Shown one piece after another: positions 8,761-10,321 of a DNA stretch of 10,321 nucleotides (positions are counted from its first letter, which is position 1; each line of letters opens with the position of its first letter). The DNA is taken from NCBI GenBank assembly GCA_003024985.2, contig PXIH01S0009461.1, one strand, 5' to 3'. The DNA is from Euperipatoides rowelli (Eukaryota; Onychophora; Udeonychophora; Euonychophora; Peripatopsidae). The position numbers were made by a program, and so were the translations under genes. The notes under the pieces are model-generated. The model was not told the origin of the DNA and did no database searches. It was given only the letters and a program-made list of their open reading frames with translations.

Positions 8761-9484
8761 TATTTAAGGCGATGGGACAGAAAAGTGCTGTGAAAAATAA
8801 AAATAAATAAGCGTATAATTAAAAGAGTAGCATGTATGAGCTATAGCAGATTTGAAGTGAGTAGAATATTGTGGAAGGGGATAGCAGTGCCAGTGATCAT
8901 GCATGGAAACAATGTATTTGTAATGTCAGAAATGTAAGGAAAGAAATAGAGAAAGCTCAAAGAGCGATAGGTAGATATGCTTTAGGGTGAAATATGTATA
9001 TGGCAGTTGAGGCTATTCAGGGAATATGGGTTGGAGTACTTTCAAGGATAGGGTAAAGAGTGCTAAGTTAAAGAGGTATGGTAGAATGAAACTGATGGGA
9101 GAAGAAAGAGTATGTAAATGAGTGTTTAGGGATGATTTTATGAGGAAAACAAAATCAGGATGGTGGAAGAGAGTTATAAAGATGGCAAAGCTGGTTGATG
9201 AAGATAGAATAGGATTTTATTTGGGATTATGGGAAGGGGACATGAAAAGAGTGATAGAGGGAATGGATCTTAAAAAGTGGGTGAATCAAGTTAGGGCAAT
9301 GGTTAGAGAGGAGGAGAGGAGATGGCTAGAGGGTTGACAGGATAAACATTAGTGAACTATACGTATGAGAGAAATATAAGGAAGAAGGAGCACTATATGG
9401 GAATGACAGGGGAATTATGTTGTTGTTTCCGGCAAGGGCAGGAAGTTTGGGAACTAAAGTTAGGAAAAGAAAGTTTGTGGGGGG
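8761..9484 (+). other. ORF2 region downstream of the reverse transcriptase
   Basis: Readable pieces are ILWKGIAVPVIMHGNNVFVM (8866-8925), EIEKAQRAIGRYALG (8948-8992, ending at TGA) and MGWSTFKDRVKSAKLKRYGR (from 9026), which runs on to 9337 with one TGA at 9119-9121 where Trp would fit. This layout resembles the thumb/connection segment of CR1-like and related LINEs, in which a VP..YG-type motif, a Q-R-A helix and a GW/GL..F..R block follow the polymerase. No enzymatic motif is visible here. Confidence 0.65.
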
Positions 9485-9488
9485 AGGG

Positions 9489-9563
9489 GAGGAGACAATA
9501 TGTCATTTATGTGGGAGAGATGAAGAGGATGTAAAACATGATGTTAGAATTGAGGGACTGAAG
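9489..9563 (+). other. C-terminal Cys/His cluster of ORF2
   Basis: In frame 3 the stretch reads EETICHLCGRDEEDVKHDV: Cys at 9501 and 9510, then His at 9537, giving C-x2-C-x8-H. This resembles the C-terminal zinc-binding C-x2-C...H...C motif found at the end of ORF2 in several LINE groups; the last Cys is not visible. The frame ends at TGA 9564-9566. Confidence 0.5.
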
Positions 9564-10084
9564 TGAGAAGGGAGAAGATAGTGGAGAGTGAGGGTTGTGA
9601 GTGAACAAATGAAGTGGATAGGATGAGTAAATGGCAGTGATTTGAGGGAGGAGGAGAGTGGATGGGATGGTTTAAGTATTACTTCAAATGTGGGAAATAA
9701 AGGGGGGAGATGGATAGAGGGACAATGTGGGATGAATGGGGAGTTGGATAGTAAGGCTAACATCCTAAAAAAGGGTGACTCCAGATCTAAGGAGAAGCCT
9801 AATCAAATCCAAATGAAAAATAATGATTTGCAAAATAATGTNCAAATTAATGAGCCAAACCTATAAAATCTCAAGTTTTTATCAGCAACCAATGAATGAC
9901 ATTGTATTGTGAAGAATGATTATGTAGCATTTGTGAGATTAGAATGAGATTGAACAGTTTACTAAATTCTCATTAATTTACAAAAAAAATTTATTTGTAA
10001 GTTTATTTAATTTTTATCAAAAATATGTGGGGAATGTGGAGGATTGGGAAGACAGGAAAAAAAATATTTATGAAAAAAGGGTGC

Positions 10085-10109
10085 CATTAACAAAGTTTGG
10101 AACCACCGC
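10085..10109 (-). repeat. Possible lone hAT-like terminus
   Basis: The run AACAAAGTTTGGAACCACCG resembles the common hAT end whose reverse complement is CAGTGGTTCCCAAACTTT. No partner end was found in the window, so the element, if real, is truncated or extends beyond the right edge. Confidence 0.3.
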
Positions 10110-10187
10110 CTTAATGCAAAGCAATCAAACTTCAAATTAATTGTACATTTATACTTTATAGGCTAATTATATGTAGTATATAGTACT

Positions 10188-10202
10188 TGTGTGTGTGTGT
10201 GT
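10188..10202. repeat. TG dinucleotide microsatellite, about 7 units
   Basis: This is a simple run of alternating T and G, 15 bases long, with no interruption. Confidence 0.85.
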
Positions 10203-10292
10203 ATCGTCTGGCAATTTGGCAAACTAGAGAAAGTGGAAATTGTTAATTTTTTTCATTTGCACTAGCTTACCAGAGGGGGGATGGGGATGATA

Positions 10293-10306
10293 ATATATAT
10301 ATATAT
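10293..10306. repeat. AT dinucleotide run, about 7 units
   Basis: This is a short alternating A/T run in AT-rich DNA. Confidence 0.75.
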
Positions 10307-10321
10307 TATAATCTTATGTTT

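Larger units (their letters stand above)
4350..9752 (+). mobile_element. Decayed full-length CR1-like LINE (non-LTR retrotransposon)
   Basis: Two ORF relics lie in tandem on the plus strand with an 11-nt gap: ORF1 (PHD, coiled coil, SGNH esterase) and ORF2 (APE endonuclease, reverse transcriptase, C-terminal region). PHD plus esterase in ORF1 is a known hallmark of CR1-like retrotransposons. No LTRs or gag/protease are seen. The 3' boundary is set where the purine-rich, C-poor composition stops (about 9745-9760). The 5' boundary is uncertain and is drawn at the start of a tandem repeat that probably represents the 5' UTR. No clear poly-A or short-repeat tail and no target site duplication could be identified. 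Many stops and frameshifts in both ORFs show an old, inactive copy. Confidence 0.8.
6462..9752 (+). pseudogene. LINE ORF2 relic: APE endonuclease, reverse transcriptase, C-terminal zinc motif
   Basis: ORF2 would nick target DNA and copy the element RNA at the nick (target-primed reverse transcription). The ATG at 6462 starts 11 nt after the ORF1 stop. Intact-looking pieces are separated by frameshifts and stops: endonuclease N half (6462-6674), a frame-shifted piece from 6671 (IRVWEMKGSNIVERERD), a piece from 6774, endonuclease C half and linker (6884-7552), reverse transcriptase pieces (7946-8197, 8246-8347, 8428-8760), and C-terminal pieces (8866-8992, 9026-9337, 9489-9563). The 3' end of the reading frame is approximate. 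The estimated length of about 1,090 codons is usual for ORF2 of this group. At least a dozen lesions rule out activity. Confidence 0.85.
9753..10321. other. AT-rich 3' flank, no gene seen
   Basis: Composition returns to mixed AT-rich DNA. There may be a LINE 3' UTR remnant in the first 100 bases. The base at 9842 is an unresolved N. No coding region or RNA gene is supported. Confidence 0.5.

Noticed and set aside
9642-9866. Plus-strand open frame of 74 codons at the LINE 3' end
   Set aside because: It crosses from the C-poor LINE sequence into the flank and contains an N; at most its first half is an ORF2 remnant.

Overview
The window looks like AT-rich, gene-poor animal nuclear DNA. I see no intact host gene, rRNA, tRNA or CRISPR array. 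What can be read is a stack of decayed transposable elements. The mixture (several hAT-type DNA transposons, a CR1-like LINE, few CpGs, TG/CA replacing CG in element ends) suggests a vertebrate, most likely a ray-finned fish, but this is an inference from element style. Another metazoan is possible.

Layout: 1-420 is featureless AT-rich DNA. About 421-617 looks like one end of a hAT-like repeat. 618-2159 holds nothing I can name. 2160-3327 is a 1168-bp hAT-type transposon with 16-bp inverted ends matching at 15 positions; on the minus strand it keeps what looks like the first coding exon of a transposase, with a zinc-finger-like CxxC and a splice donor. 3499-3834 is a 336-bp hAT MITE with 15-bp inverted ends matching at 13 positions and a degenerate 8-bp target duplication. 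3835-4349 has nothing clear.

About 4350-9752, plus strand, is a nearly full-length but dead non-LTR retrotransposon. Its probable 5' UTR carries a diverged tandem repeat of about 205 bp. ORF1 (5054-6450) reads PHD finger, coiled coil, acidic stretch, SGNH/GDSL esterase. ORF2 (6462 to about 9752) reads APE-type endonuclease, linker, reverse transcriptase, C-terminal region, Cys/His cluster. The two ORFs are separated by 11 nt. The PHD plus esterase ORF1 places it in the CR1-like group (CR1/L2/Rex-type). Every domain is broken by stops and frameshifts, so no product is expected. The sense strand is strikingly short of cytosine across both ORFs.

9753-10321 is AT-rich flank with a possible hAT-like terminus, a TG microsatellite and an AT run. 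There is one ambiguous base (N) at 9842. The genes do not form a working system: ORF1 and ORF2 once served retrotransposition of one element, and the hAT copies are unrelated passengers.
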